A model generated the notes under the pieces. That model was not told the DNA's origin and ran no database searches. It worked only from the letters and a program-made list of their open reading frames with translations. A stretch of DNA of 64,000 bases from Phenylobacterium conjunctum (GTDB lineage: Bacteria > Pseudomonadota > Alphaproteobacteria > Caulobacterales > Caulobacteraceae), in NCBI RefSeq assembly GCF_042679085.1, contig NZ_JBHTLQ010000002.1:62001-126000 (forward strand). The letters are read 5' to 3'. This document shows, piece after piece, positions 24,223-34,256 of this stretch (positions are counted from its first letter, which is position 1; every line of letters begins with the position of its first letter). The position numbers and the translations under genes are program-made.

Positions 24223-24248
24223 CTATCCCCAACCGGGCGAGCCCGAGT

Positions 24249-24386
24249 TCAGCGCTTGGCGTCCTCGGCGGTGCCGGTGACGGCGCGGCCGGCGGCCGTG
24301 ATGTCCCGGCCGACCCCGGCCACGGTGTTGCAGGCGCTGGTCAGAAGCCCCAGGGCGGCGACGGTGAGGATCACGAGCTTGCGCAT
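24249..24386 (-). CDS. Entericidin A/B-like small lipoprotein
   Basis: This 45-residue peptide has a signal with lipobox LLTSAC (Cys19) followed by NTVAGVGRDITAAGRAVTGT, the entericidin pattern. After processing it would be a short lipidated envelope peptide. Entericidins form a toxin-antitoxin-like pair in enterics, but in alphaproteobacteria a single copy of unknown role is common. No partner is next to it. Confidence 0.85.
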   Translation of the reverse strand: MRKLVILTVAALGLLTSACNTVAGVGRDITAAGRAVTGTAEDAKR

Positions 24387-24485
24387 CAAAGGCTCCCGAA
24401 CGGGTTGAGAATGACCTGACCTAAGGTCGAGCTTGGGGCGCTTTTTTGGCGCCCTTCCGCGCGGCCGGCAATCCTCGAACCGGTC

Positions 24486-25952
<1,467 letters not shown>

Positions 25953-26103
25953 GTTTCCGTCCCCCTGTCGGCGTCTCACGAACGCCGTCTCCTACCCATG
26001 ACGTAAGGTCGGGCGGGGGGCAAGGCCTGGGTTATCAGCGATCAGGTGCGACACATCTTCCAGTTTACCAATTCCTGCGAGGCGCCGAGCTAGGCTGTAG
26101 GAC

Positions 26104-27252
26104 ATGCAACGCCGCTCCCAGCCCCTGCAGCCCAAGATCCAGGCCCTCGACGCCACGGCGTTCGAAACCATGGTGCGCCTGCACGAAGCCTTCCTGGCCG
26201 GACGGCCCGGCGCCATGCGCGCCCTGCCGCGCTATGTCGTGGCGCACAAGATGCGCTGCGAGGGGCGGCTGTTGATGGAGGCGGACTTCACCGGCGCCGA
26301 CCTGACCGGCTCGATCTTCATCGGCGGCGACCTCAGCCGGGCGGCCTTCTATTGCGCGACCCTGGCCAAGTGCGACTTCCGCAACGCCCGGCTCACCCGC
26401 GCCGACCTGCGCGGCTCCAGCTTCGCTGGCGCCAAGCTGGGGGGCGCGGTGCTGGACGAGGCCGACCTGCGCGCCGCCGAGCTGTGCGTCGTCGACGACA
26501 GCGGCGGCCTGCGCCGGCTGGGCGCGGGGGCCAGCTTCACCGGCGCCAGTCTGAACGGCGCGCGCCTGGACGAGGTGGTCGGCCACGCGGTGGACTTCTC
26601 CAACTGCTCCCTGCGCGGCGCGCGGCTGCGCAACGCCAACCTGAAGAACGCCAACTTCGCCGACGCTAACCTGGCCGGCGCCGACCTGATGGGCGCCAAG
26701 CTGGCCGGCGCCAACCTCAGCGGCGCGATCCTGAGCGGTGTGGACGTGACCCGGCTGGGCCTTTCGGCCCAGGCCCTGGCGGCGTGCGTGGTCGATCCGA
26801 CCCCGGCGGCGATCGCCCGGGTGGCCGAGATCCGCGAGGAGCTGAACCAGGGCGAACTCTGGGCCAAGACCGACGGCGCCAAGGGCCGTCCCGCCCGGCT
26901 CGACGGCGCCGACCTGCGCCCGGCCGAGGGCTGCTTCCGCAAGCGGGTGCTGGCCGGCTTCACGGCCAAGAACCTGATGGCCATCGGGGTCGACTTTTCG
27001 TTGGCCCAACTTCAGGGCGCGAACTTCGACGGCGCGGACCTGCGGGGCGCGGACTTCACCGGCGCCGACCTGCGCGGCGCAAGCTTCAAGGGCGCCAAAC
27101 TCTCCCACGCCCGGTTCGTGAACGCCGACCTTGGGGCTCTGCCCCTTTCCGGCGGCGCCTCGCGGGCGATCAGCTTCGAAGGCGCGAGCCTCGACGGCAC
27201 CGGCCTGATCCGCAAGCGTCCCGTGGCCGACGCGGACCGGCTGGAAATCTAG
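26104..27252 (+). CDS. Pentapeptide-repeat protein (copy 1)
   Basis: This 382-residue protein has a ~55-residue helical start (LHEAFLAGRPGAMRALPRYV), a block of A(D/N)LxG pentapeptides from ~60 to ~215, a non-repeat middle (~220-300, including EIREELNQGELWAKTDG) and a second block to the end. Such repeats fold as a right-handed beta helix. A paralogue with the same plan is at 58119-59381. No signal peptide. Function unknown; DNA-mimic gyrase protectors share the fold, but no evidence ties this one to gyrase. Confidence 0.85.
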   Translation: MQRRSQPLQPKIQALDATAFETMVRLHEAFLAGRPGAMRALPRYVVAHKMRCEGRLLMEADFTGADLTGSIFIGGDLSRAAFYCATLAKCDFRNARLTRADLRGSSFAGAKLGGAVLDEADLRAAELCVVDDSGGLRRLGAGASFTGASLNGARLDEVVGHAVDFSNCSLRGARLRNANLKNANFADANLAGADLMGAKLAGANLSGAILSGVDVTRLGLSAQALAACVVDPTPAAIARVAEIREELNQGELWAKTDGAKGRPARLDGADLRPAEGCFRKRVLAGFTAKNLMAIGVDFSLAQLQGANFDGADLRGADFTGADLRGASFKGAKLSHARFVNADLGALPLSGGASRAISFEGASLDGTGLIRKRPVADADRLEI

Positions 27253-27266
27253 ACGGGCGGTCTAGA

Positions 27267-29438
27267 TCAGGCGGCCGGCGACAGGCTGTCGGCGGACATC
27301 AGCTGCTCGATCTGGTCGGCGGTGACTGGCCGGCTGAACAGGTAGCCCTGGATCTCCGAGCATCCCGCGGCCGCCAGGCGTTCGCGCTGGTCCGTGGTCT
27401 CGACGCCCTCGGCGATGACCGCCAGCTTCAGAGCCCGCGCCAGCTTGACGATCGCGCCGACCACGGCCTCGGACTCCAGGTCCACGCCCAGGTTGGCGAT
27501 GAAGGAGCGGTCGATCTTGATCTTGCTGATCGGGTAGCGCTGCAGATAGCTCAGGCTGGAATAGCCGGTACCGAAGTCGTCCAGGGCCAGGGAGAAGCCC
27601 ATCTGGCGCAGCCGGCGCAGGGTGTCGTGGGTGGAGGGATCGTCGCCCAGCAGGATCCCCTCGGTGATCTCCAGCTCGAACTGACGCGGATCGACGCCGT
27701 ATTCTTCCACCAGCTCACCCAGGCGCAGCACGAAGTCGGCCAGGCGCAGCTGGTTGGCTGAGACGTTGATCGCGATCTTCAGCCCGGTCCAGCGGCGGCT
27801 GTCCTCGAAGGCGCGGCGCAGGGTGAACATGCCGAGTTCGACGATCAGGCCGCACTCCTCGGCGATCGGCACGAAGAAGGCCGGCGAGACGTCGCCGCGC
27901 AGCGGGTGGCGCCAGCGCACCAGGGCCTCGACCCCGGTCATGACGCCGTGACGATTGACCTGGGGCTGATAGGCCATCTCCAGGGCGTCGCGGGCCAGGG
28001 CTTCCCGCAGGTCGGACTCCAGGGCGCGGCGGGTCTTGATGGCCGCGTCCATCTCGATCTCGAAGAAGCAGTACTGGGACTTGCCGTTCTCCTTGGCGCG
28101 ATAGAGCGCCAGGTCGGCGTGGCGCAGGGCCTCGGCCGGGTCGGTGTCCGGGTCGGTGCAGACGGTCACGCCGATGGAGCAGCCGGTGAACACCCGCATG
28201 CCTTCCAGGTCGAAGGGCTCGGACAGGGCTTCCAGCAGTCGGGCGGCCAGGGCCGAGGCGTGGGCGGCGCCCGCGTCGGTCTGGACGATGGCGAACTCGT
28301 CCCCGCCCAGGCGGGCGAAGGTGTCGGTCCCGCGGCACTGGGCGGCGAGGCGCTTGGCGGCCTCCTGGATCAGCTGGTCGCCGACATGGTGGCCGAAGGT
28401 GTCATTGACCTCCTTGAACCGGTCCAGGTCGATGCAGTGCACGGCGACCGGCGGGGCGTGCCGGCGCAGCTGGTCGAGGGCGCGGCCCAGGCGGTCAAAG
28501 AACAGCACCCGGTTCGGCAGGCCGGTGAGGGAGTCGTAGTAGGCCAGGTGGGCGGCGCGCGCCTCGCTGGCCACCAGGCCTTGCGCGGCGGTGCGGGCCC
28601 GGCGGTAGAGGAACAGCGCTCCGGCGGCCAGGGCGAAGACTACGGCCAGGATCGGGGCCACCAGTTCGCGCAACAGGTTGAAGCCGGGTGTCTGGGGCTT
28701 CCAGTCCAAGGTGGCGACGGCCTGCCCGCGGTCATTGCGCAGGGGCATGTGCGCCTCATCCGGTTCCGCCGAGGCGTCGCCGTTGTGGACATGCAGGTCG
28801 TCCAGCATGAAGCGGCGGGCGAAGGCGGCCACGAAAGCCTGGTCCAGCGGCATGCCCGAGATCAGGATCGGCGCCTTGTCGTCAGGCAGGGCGGAGCCGA
28901 AGTCGGGCTGCACCAGGGTGGCGGTGAGGATGAAGGGGCCATAGTCGTTGGCCGAGATGGCGCTGGCCTGGATCGGCTCGCCAAGGATGTGGCCATGGCT
29001 CGCGGCTTCGCCGGCGCGGACCTTGGCGGCCAGACGGTCGGCGTCGATCTTGAACTGCCTGTACACACCGAGCTGGTGTTGCTTGCCCCGGATCGCCGCG
29101 AACACCGGGTGATCCTCGTCGTCCAGGATGAAGGCCGCGCTGAAGCCGTTGGACTTGTACAGGTACTCGCCGATGTTCTCCCTGGCCCACTGCTGATCCA
29201 GGCTGTGGTCGAGGTGGATGATCGCCTCGTCCCAGACGACCTGGGGCAGGACCTGCTTGGCGACTTCCTCGATGCGGCCGGCGAGGCCGTTGCGGACCAC
29301 GGCCTCTTCACGCGCCTTGGCGGAGAGGTCGAACTCCTTGACCAGGCTGAACACGGCCACGACCAGCAGCGCCATGGCCAGGAAGGCCAGGCACACCAGG
29401 GGCCAGAACATGTCGCCCTTGAGGAGTTTACGGGTCAT
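27267..29438 (-). CDS. GGDEF-EAL cyclic-di-GMP protein with periplasmic sensor
   Basis: This 723-residue membrane protein has an N-terminal helix (FWPLVCLAFLAMALLVVAVFSLV), a ~220-residue periplasmic CHASE4-like domain, a second helix (LVAPILAVVFALAAGALFLY), then GGDEF and EAL domains. The cyclase site LGGDEFAIV is intact with an RGTD inhibitory site five residues before it. The phosphodiesterase side keeps EALVRWRHP, ELEITEG, DDFGTGYSSLSYL and IAEGVET. Both activities could be real. It probably senses an extracytoplasmic ligand. Confidence 0.93.
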   Translation of the reverse strand: MTRKLLKGDMFWPLVCLAFLAMALLVVAVFSLVKEFDLSAKAREEAVVRNGLAGRIEEVAKQVLPQVVWDEAIIHLDHSLDQQWARENIGEYLYKSNGFSAAFILDDEDHPVFAAIRGKQHQLGVYRQFKIDADRLAAKVRAGEAASHGHILGEPIQASAISANDYGPFILTATLVQPDFGSALPDDKAPILISGMPLDQAFVAAFARRFMLDDLHVHNGDASAEPDEAHMPLRNDRGQAVATLDWKPQTPGFNLLRELVAPILAVVFALAAGALFLYRRARTAAQGLVASEARAAHLAYYDSLTGLPNRVLFFDRLGRALDQLRRHAPPVAVHCIDLDRFKEVNDTFGHHVGDQLIQEAAKRLAAQCRGTDTFARLGGDEFAIVQTDAGAAHASALAARLLEALSEPFDLEGMRVFTGCSIGVTVCTDPDTDPAEALRHADLALYRAKENGKSQYCFFEIEMDAAIKTRRALESDLREALARDALEMAYQPQVNRHGVMTGVEALVRWRHPLRGDVSPAFFVPIAEECGLIVELGMFTLRRAFEDSRRWTGLKIAINVSANQLRLADFVLRLGELVEEYGVDPRQFELEITEGILLGDDPSTHDTLRRLRQMGFSLALDDFGTGYSSLSYLQRYPISKIKIDRSFIANLGVDLESEAVVGAIVKLARALKLAVIAEGVETTDQRERLAAAGCSEIQGYLFSRPVTADQIEQLMSADSLSPAA

Positions 29439-29635
29439 TGCAGCGTCCGGGGGAGTCCTGTCGTCCCCGCGGACATACCGTCGCCACGCTTAAGCCTTCC
29501 TGGCCTGACGTGGTTGAAATCAGATGAATCTCAATAGATCGCCCAGATTGGGCAGGTTCGAATCTGGTCTTGTTGAGCAAGCGACGGAGAAACGCGCCGT
29601 TTACTCAACTTGAACTCAGACTGAGTGCAGCGAAA

Positions 29636-31441
29636 TCAATCGCTGTCCATCTTCAGGGCGGCGATGAAGGCTTCCTGCGGGATCTCCACCTTGCCGAACT
29701 GCCGCATGCGCTTCTTGCCTTCCTTCTGCTTGTCCAGAAGCTTGCGCTTGCGGCTGGCGTCGCCGCCATAGCACTTGGCGGTCACGTCCTTGCGCAGGGC
29801 CCGCACGGTTTCCCGGGCGACGATCCGGCCGCCGATGGCCGCCTGGATCGGGATCTGGAACATGTGCGGCGGGATCAGCTCCTTCATCTTCTCGACCATG
29901 CCGCGGCCGCGGGCTTCGGCCCGGGTGCGGTGGACCAGCATGGAGAGCGCATCCACGGGCTCGGCGTTGACCAGGATCGACATCTTCACGAGGTCGCCCT
30001 CGCGGTACTCCTCGATCTGGTAGTCGAAGCTCGCATAGCCCTTCGAGATCGACTTCAGACGATCATAGAAGTCGAAGACGACTTCATTGAGCGGCAGGTC
30101 GTAGACCACCATGGCGCGGCTGCCGACATAGGACAGCTCGCGCTGGTCGCCGCGGCGGTCCTGGCACAGCTTGATGATCGAGCCGAGATATTCGTCCGGG
30201 GTGAAGATGGTGGCCTTGATCCAGGGCTCGGAGATGCTCTCGATCTTCACCGGGTCGGGCAGGTCGGCCGGGTTGTGCAGCTCGATCTCGTCGCCGTTGG
30301 TCAGCTTGATCTTGTAGACGACCGAAGGCGCCGTCGCGATCAGGTCCAGGTCGAACTCGCGGCTCAGCCGCTCCTGGATGATCTCCAGGTGCAGCAGGCC
30401 CAGGAACCCGCAGCGGAAGCCGAAGCCGAGCGCCGCGCTGGTCTCCATCTCGTAGCTGAACGAGGCGTCGTTCAGGCGCAGGCGGCCGATGGCGGCGCGC
30501 AGGTCCTCGAAGTCGGCGGCGTCCACCGGGAACAGGCCGCAGAACACAACCGGCTGCACGTCGCGGAAGCCGGTCAGGGGCGCGTCGGTGGGGCGGCGCT
30601 CGTCGGTGATGGTGTCGCCGACTGCGGCGTGGGCCACTTCCTTGATCGAGGCGGTGATGAAGCCGACCTCGCCGGGACCCAGCTCGGCCACCTCGGTCTG
30701 CTTGGGCCGGAACACCCCCAGACGGTCAATCTGGTACTGGGCGCCGGTCTGCATCATCTTGACCTTCTGGCCCACCTTCAGGACCCCGTCGAAGACGCGG
30801 ACCAGCACGACCACGCCCAGGTACTGGTCGTACCAGGCGTCGACCAGCAGGGCCTTGAGCGGCGCATTGGGGTCGCCCTTGGGCGCCGGGAGACGCTTGA
30901 CGATGGCCTCGAGCACTTCGTGGATGCCGATGCCGGACTTGGCGGAGCACTCCACCGCCTCCGAGGCGTCCAGGCCGATGACATCCTCGATCTGCTGGCG
31001 CACCCGGTCGGGTTCGGCGGCCGGCAGGTCGATCTTGTTCAGGACCGGCACGATCTCGTGGTTGTTGTCGATGGCCTGGTAGACATTGGCCAGGGTCTGG
31101 GCCTCGACCCCCTGGCTGGCGTCCACCACCAGGATCGACCCCTCGCAGGCGGCCAGCGACCGGCTGACCTCATAGGCGAAGTCCACGTGGCCGGGGGTGT
31201 CCATCAGGTTCAGGACATAGGTCTCGCCATCGTCGGCCTTGTAGTCCAGGCGGACCGTCTGGGCCTTGATGGTGATCCCGCGCTCACGCTCGATGTCCAT
31301 GTTGTCGAGGACCTGTTCGGTCATCTCGCGCTTGGTCAGGCCGCCGGTCTCCTGGATCAGGCGATCAGACAGGGTCGACTTGCCGTGGTCGATGTGAGCC
31401 ACGATCGAGAAGTTGCGGATGTGGGAGAGAGGCGTCGTCAT
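29636..31441 (-). CDS. lepA: Elongation factor 4 (LepA)
   Basis: This 601-residue translational GTPase has G1 AHIDHGKSTLSDRL, G3 DTPGHVDF and G4 NKIDLP, and the LepA-specific C-terminus (PPHMFQIPIQAAIGGRIVARE, CYGGDASRKRKLL). It back-translocates or remodels stalled ribosomes. Length is typical. The 195 bases between it and the GGDEF-EAL gene hold no gene that I can see. Confidence 0.98.
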   Translation of the reverse strand: MTTPLSHIRNFSIVAHIDHGKSTLSDRLIQETGGLTKREMTEQVLDNMDIERERGITIKAQTVRLDYKADDGETYVLNLMDTPGHVDFAYEVSRSLAACEGSILVVDASQGVEAQTLANVYQAIDNNHEIVPVLNKIDLPAAEPDRVRQQIEDVIGLDASEAVECSAKSGIGIHEVLEAIVKRLPAPKGDPNAPLKALLVDAWYDQYLGVVVLVRVFDGVLKVGQKVKMMQTGAQYQIDRLGVFRPKQTEVAELGPGEVGFITASIKEVAHAAVGDTITDERRPTDAPLTGFRDVQPVVFCGLFPVDAADFEDLRAAIGRLRLNDASFSYEMETSAALGFGFRCGFLGLLHLEIIQERLSREFDLDLIATAPSVVYKIKLTNGDEIELHNPADLPDPVKIESISEPWIKATIFTPDEYLGSIIKLCQDRRGDQRELSYVGSRAMVVYDLPLNEVVFDFYDRLKSISKGYASFDYQIEEYREGDLVKMSILVNAEPVDALSMLVHRTRAEARGRGMVEKMKELIPPHMFQIPIQAAIGGRIVARETVRALRKDVTAKCYGGDASRKRKLLDKQKEGKKRMRQFGKVEIPQEAFIAALKMDSD

Positions 31442-31531
31442 GCTGGCCTGCCTCTAGCACATTCCCACCGTTTCGCGAGCCGCCTCGCCTTGAAAGGCGC
31501 GCTAGGTCGCATTAGAACAAATGTGGAACAA

Positions 31532-31924
31532 ATGATGGTGTGGTCCATGAGGCCGAAGCGGGCGCTTGCGAAGCGTATGCGGCGTGGCCCCACGAGCCAG
31601 GAAGCTCGGCTTTGGGACCTGCTTCGCGACCGTAGGCTTGCCGGCCTGAAGTTCCGACGCCAGGTCCCGCTTGGGCCATACGTCGTCGACTTCCTCTCCT
31701 TCCACCGCCGCCTCGTTGTGGAGGTCAACGGTCCCTTCCACGGAGACGATTCCGCCCGCGACGCCTGGCTTGGCAGCCAAGGCTTCCGGGTCCTGAGATT
31801 CGCCACCCGCCAAGTGGCCGAGGCGACGGAGACGGTGCTTGAGGCCATTCGCACAGCCGCTGAAGCGCCGCTCCTCGTCCCTTCTCCCCTTATGGGAGAA
31901 GGTGGCGGCGAAGCTGACGGATGA
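31532..31924 (+). CDS. DUF559 (very-short-patch-repair-like) endonuclease
   Basis: The ~130-residue protein has the DUF559 core: SQEARLWDLLRDRRLAGLKFRRQVPLGPYVVDF, then RLVVEVNGPFHGDD and GFRVLRFATRQV. The fold is a restriction-endonuclease-like domain; the usual EVDG is EVNG here, a D-to-N change in a presumed metal site. ATGs at 31532, 31535 and 31547 are all possible starts. Its last ~20 codons (LLVPSPLMGEGGGEADG) are read from an intergenic repeat, so the tail is not part of the domain. Confidence 0.8.
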   Translation: MMVWSMRPKRALAKRMRRGPTSQEARLWDLLRDRRLAGLKFRRQVPLGPYVVDFLSFHRRLVVEVNGPFHGDDSARDAWLGSQGFRVLRFATRQVAEATETVLEAIRTAAEAPLLVPSPLMGEGGGEADG

Positions 31925-31929
31925 GGGGT
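31877..31929 (+). repeat. CTTCTCC-type intergenic repeat, copy A
   Basis: CTTCTCCCC..TGGGAGAAGGTGGC forms a hairpin and is followed by GGATGAGGGG. It supplies the C-terminal codons of the DUF559 gene. This sequence type is widespread in Caulobacterales and related genomes. Confidence 0.75.
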
Positions 31930-31979
31930 CGCACAGCCCAGTTCAGGCTTGGTTTGAGATGGTCGGCGAGGTTTGAGAA

Positions 31980-32035
31980 ACCCCTCATCCGACCTGGCTC
32001 CGCCAGGCCACCTTCTCCCACAAGGGGAGAAGGAC
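31980..32035 (-). repeat. CTTCTCC-type intergenic repeat, copy B (inverted)
   Basis: CCCCTCATCCG...CACCTTCTCCCACAAGGGGAGAAGG is the reverse orientation of copy A with an extra CTGGCTCCGCCAG hairpin. The pair forms a ~150-base inverted arrangement between the DUF559 and DUF1134 genes. Confidence 0.75.
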
Positions 32036-32138
32036 CCTCGCGCGGAGAAGTCATGGTTAAGCCGCCGTTAAGCTGAGCGCCGCAATGAAGTCCAGAAGGG
32101 ATGGGACGTATTCGCCCAAGCTTCCAGGAGTCTTCGCC

Positions 32139-32783
32139 ATGGACCGCCGCACCCTGATCCTGTCCGGTATCGCGACCCTCGGCGCCGCGGGCGCCGCCAG
32201 CGCCCAGCCCGCGCCTTCCGGCCAGACCAACATGCCGATCGCCGGGCCGACCCCGCCGCCGGTGACGCCCACCCCGGCCTATGCCGCCAATCCGCCGGCC
32301 GAGACCTTCAGCCGCGAGGAGATCGTCAACAACGTCTCCGACTTCCTGGGCGTCACCGCCGAGACCGCGGGCGGCGCCGTGGAGCGGGTGTTCAAGGACA
32401 ATGGCCGGCCCACCGCCTACATCGCCGGCGAAGAGGCCTCGGGCGCCGTCGCGCTTGGTCTGCGCTATGGCCGCGGCCTGCTCTACATGAAGGGCAAGCC
32501 GCCGGTGGAGATCTGGTGGCAGGGCCCTTCGGTGGGCTGGGACGTGGGCGGCAACGCCAGCCGGGTCTTCACCCTCTGCTATAACCTCCAATACCCGGAC
32601 GCGATCTTCCAGCGGTTCCCGGGCGTGGACGGCTCGGCCTATTTCATCGGCGGCCTGGGCGTGAACTACCAGCGCGCCAACGACATCATCCTGGCCCCGA
32701 TCCGCGCCGGCGTCGGCATGCGCCTGGGCGCCAATGTGGGCTACCTGTCCTACAGCCGCCAGCGTCACTGGTGGCCCTTCTAG
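32139..32783 (+). CDS. DUF1134 protein, EipA-like envelope integrity protein
   Basis: This 214-residue exported protein has a signal (MDRRTLILSGIATLGAAGAASA), a proline-rich linker (~28-55) and a DUF1134 domain: SREEIVNNVSDFLGVTAETAGGAVERVFKDNGRPTAYIAGEEASGAVALGLRYG. EipA of Brucella and Caulobacter, with this domain, is a periplasmic beta-barrel required for envelope integrity. ATG 32139 follows CAGGAG at 8 bases. It stands alone and is convergent with the YqhA-like gene. Confidence 0.9.
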   Translation: MDRRTLILSGIATLGAAGAASAQPAPSGQTNMPIAGPTPPPVTPTPAYAANPPAETFSREEIVNNVSDFLGVTAETAGGAVERVFKDNGRPTAYIAGEEASGAVALGLRYGRGLLYMKGKPPVEIWWQGPSVGWDVGGNASRVFTLCYNLQYPDAIFQRFPGVDGSAYFIGGLGVNYQRANDIILAPIRAGVGMRLGANVGYLSYSRQRHWWPF

Positions 32784-32789
32784 GGCCTG

Positions 32790-33344
32790 TCAGTGCTTCT
32801 CGGTCTTGGAGGCGAGCAGGTCCATCAGGGCCATCAGCACGCCTGAAACCACGAAGGTCAGGTGGATGCCGACCAGCCAGGCCAGGTGGACATTGTCCAC
32901 GGCCTCGCCCTCGGCGGTCTTCATGAAGGCCTTGAGCAGGGCGATGGCCGAGATCGCCACGATGGAGGCGATCAGCTTCATCTTCAGACCGGCGAAATCC
33001 ACCGTGCCCATCCAGCTCGGCCGGTCCTCATGGTCGCCGGTGTCGATCTTGGAGACGAAGTTCTCGTAGCCCGAGAAGATGACGATCAGCAGCAGGTTAC
33101 CGGCCAGGGACAGGTCGATCAGGGTCAGGGCCATCAGGATGGCCTCGTCCGGGCTCATCGAGGCCGCATGGCTGAACTCGGTCCAGGCCTCGCGGGCGAA
33201 GACCATGACCATGACCACCAGAGCGGCCACCAGTCCCAGATAGAAGGGCGCCATCAGCCAGCGGGACCGGAACAGCAGGGTCTCGAAGTGCCGTTCCAGG
33301 GCGGGCTTGTGGGCGTGGGCGGCGGAAGCGGGGGGCTTGGTCAT
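32790..33344 (-). CDS. YqhA (UPF0114/TIGR00645) family membrane protein
   Basis: This 184-residue protein has about four helices: RWLMAPFYLGLVAALVVMVMV, ILMALTLIDLSLAGNLLLIVIFSGYENFVSKID, LKMKLIASIVAISAIALLKAFM and VGIHLTFVVSGVLMALMDLL. These are the landmarks of the YqhA family, whose function is unknown. ATG 33344 (MTKPPAS) is preferred over a slightly longer frame. Confidence 0.9.
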   Translation of the reverse strand: MTKPPASAAHAHKPALERHFETLLFRSRWLMAPFYLGLVAALVVMVMVFAREAWTEFSHAASMSPDEAILMALTLIDLSLAGNLLLIVIFSGYENFVSKIDTGDHEDRPSWMGTVDFAGLKMKLIASIVAISAIALLKAFMKTAEGEAVDNVHLAWLVGIHLTFVVSGVLMALMDLLASKTEKH

Positions 33345-33391
33345 GCCCCCCACTGTTGTCGAGCTCAATCAGCCGATCAAGCCAAGCTTTC

Positions 33392-34174
<783 letters not shown>

Positions 34175-34256
34175 GGGGCCGCTCGCTTGAGTGTGACTGG
34201 CGCGGGACCAAACACGCTTTCGGTCCCGCGCCAAGATTCACGCAGCGGCAGCAGGT

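Noticed and set aside
29570..31924. A 784-residue plus-strand open frame
   Set aside because: It runs antisense through lepA, whose motifs are unmistakable; only its last ~130 codons (DUF559) are a real gene.
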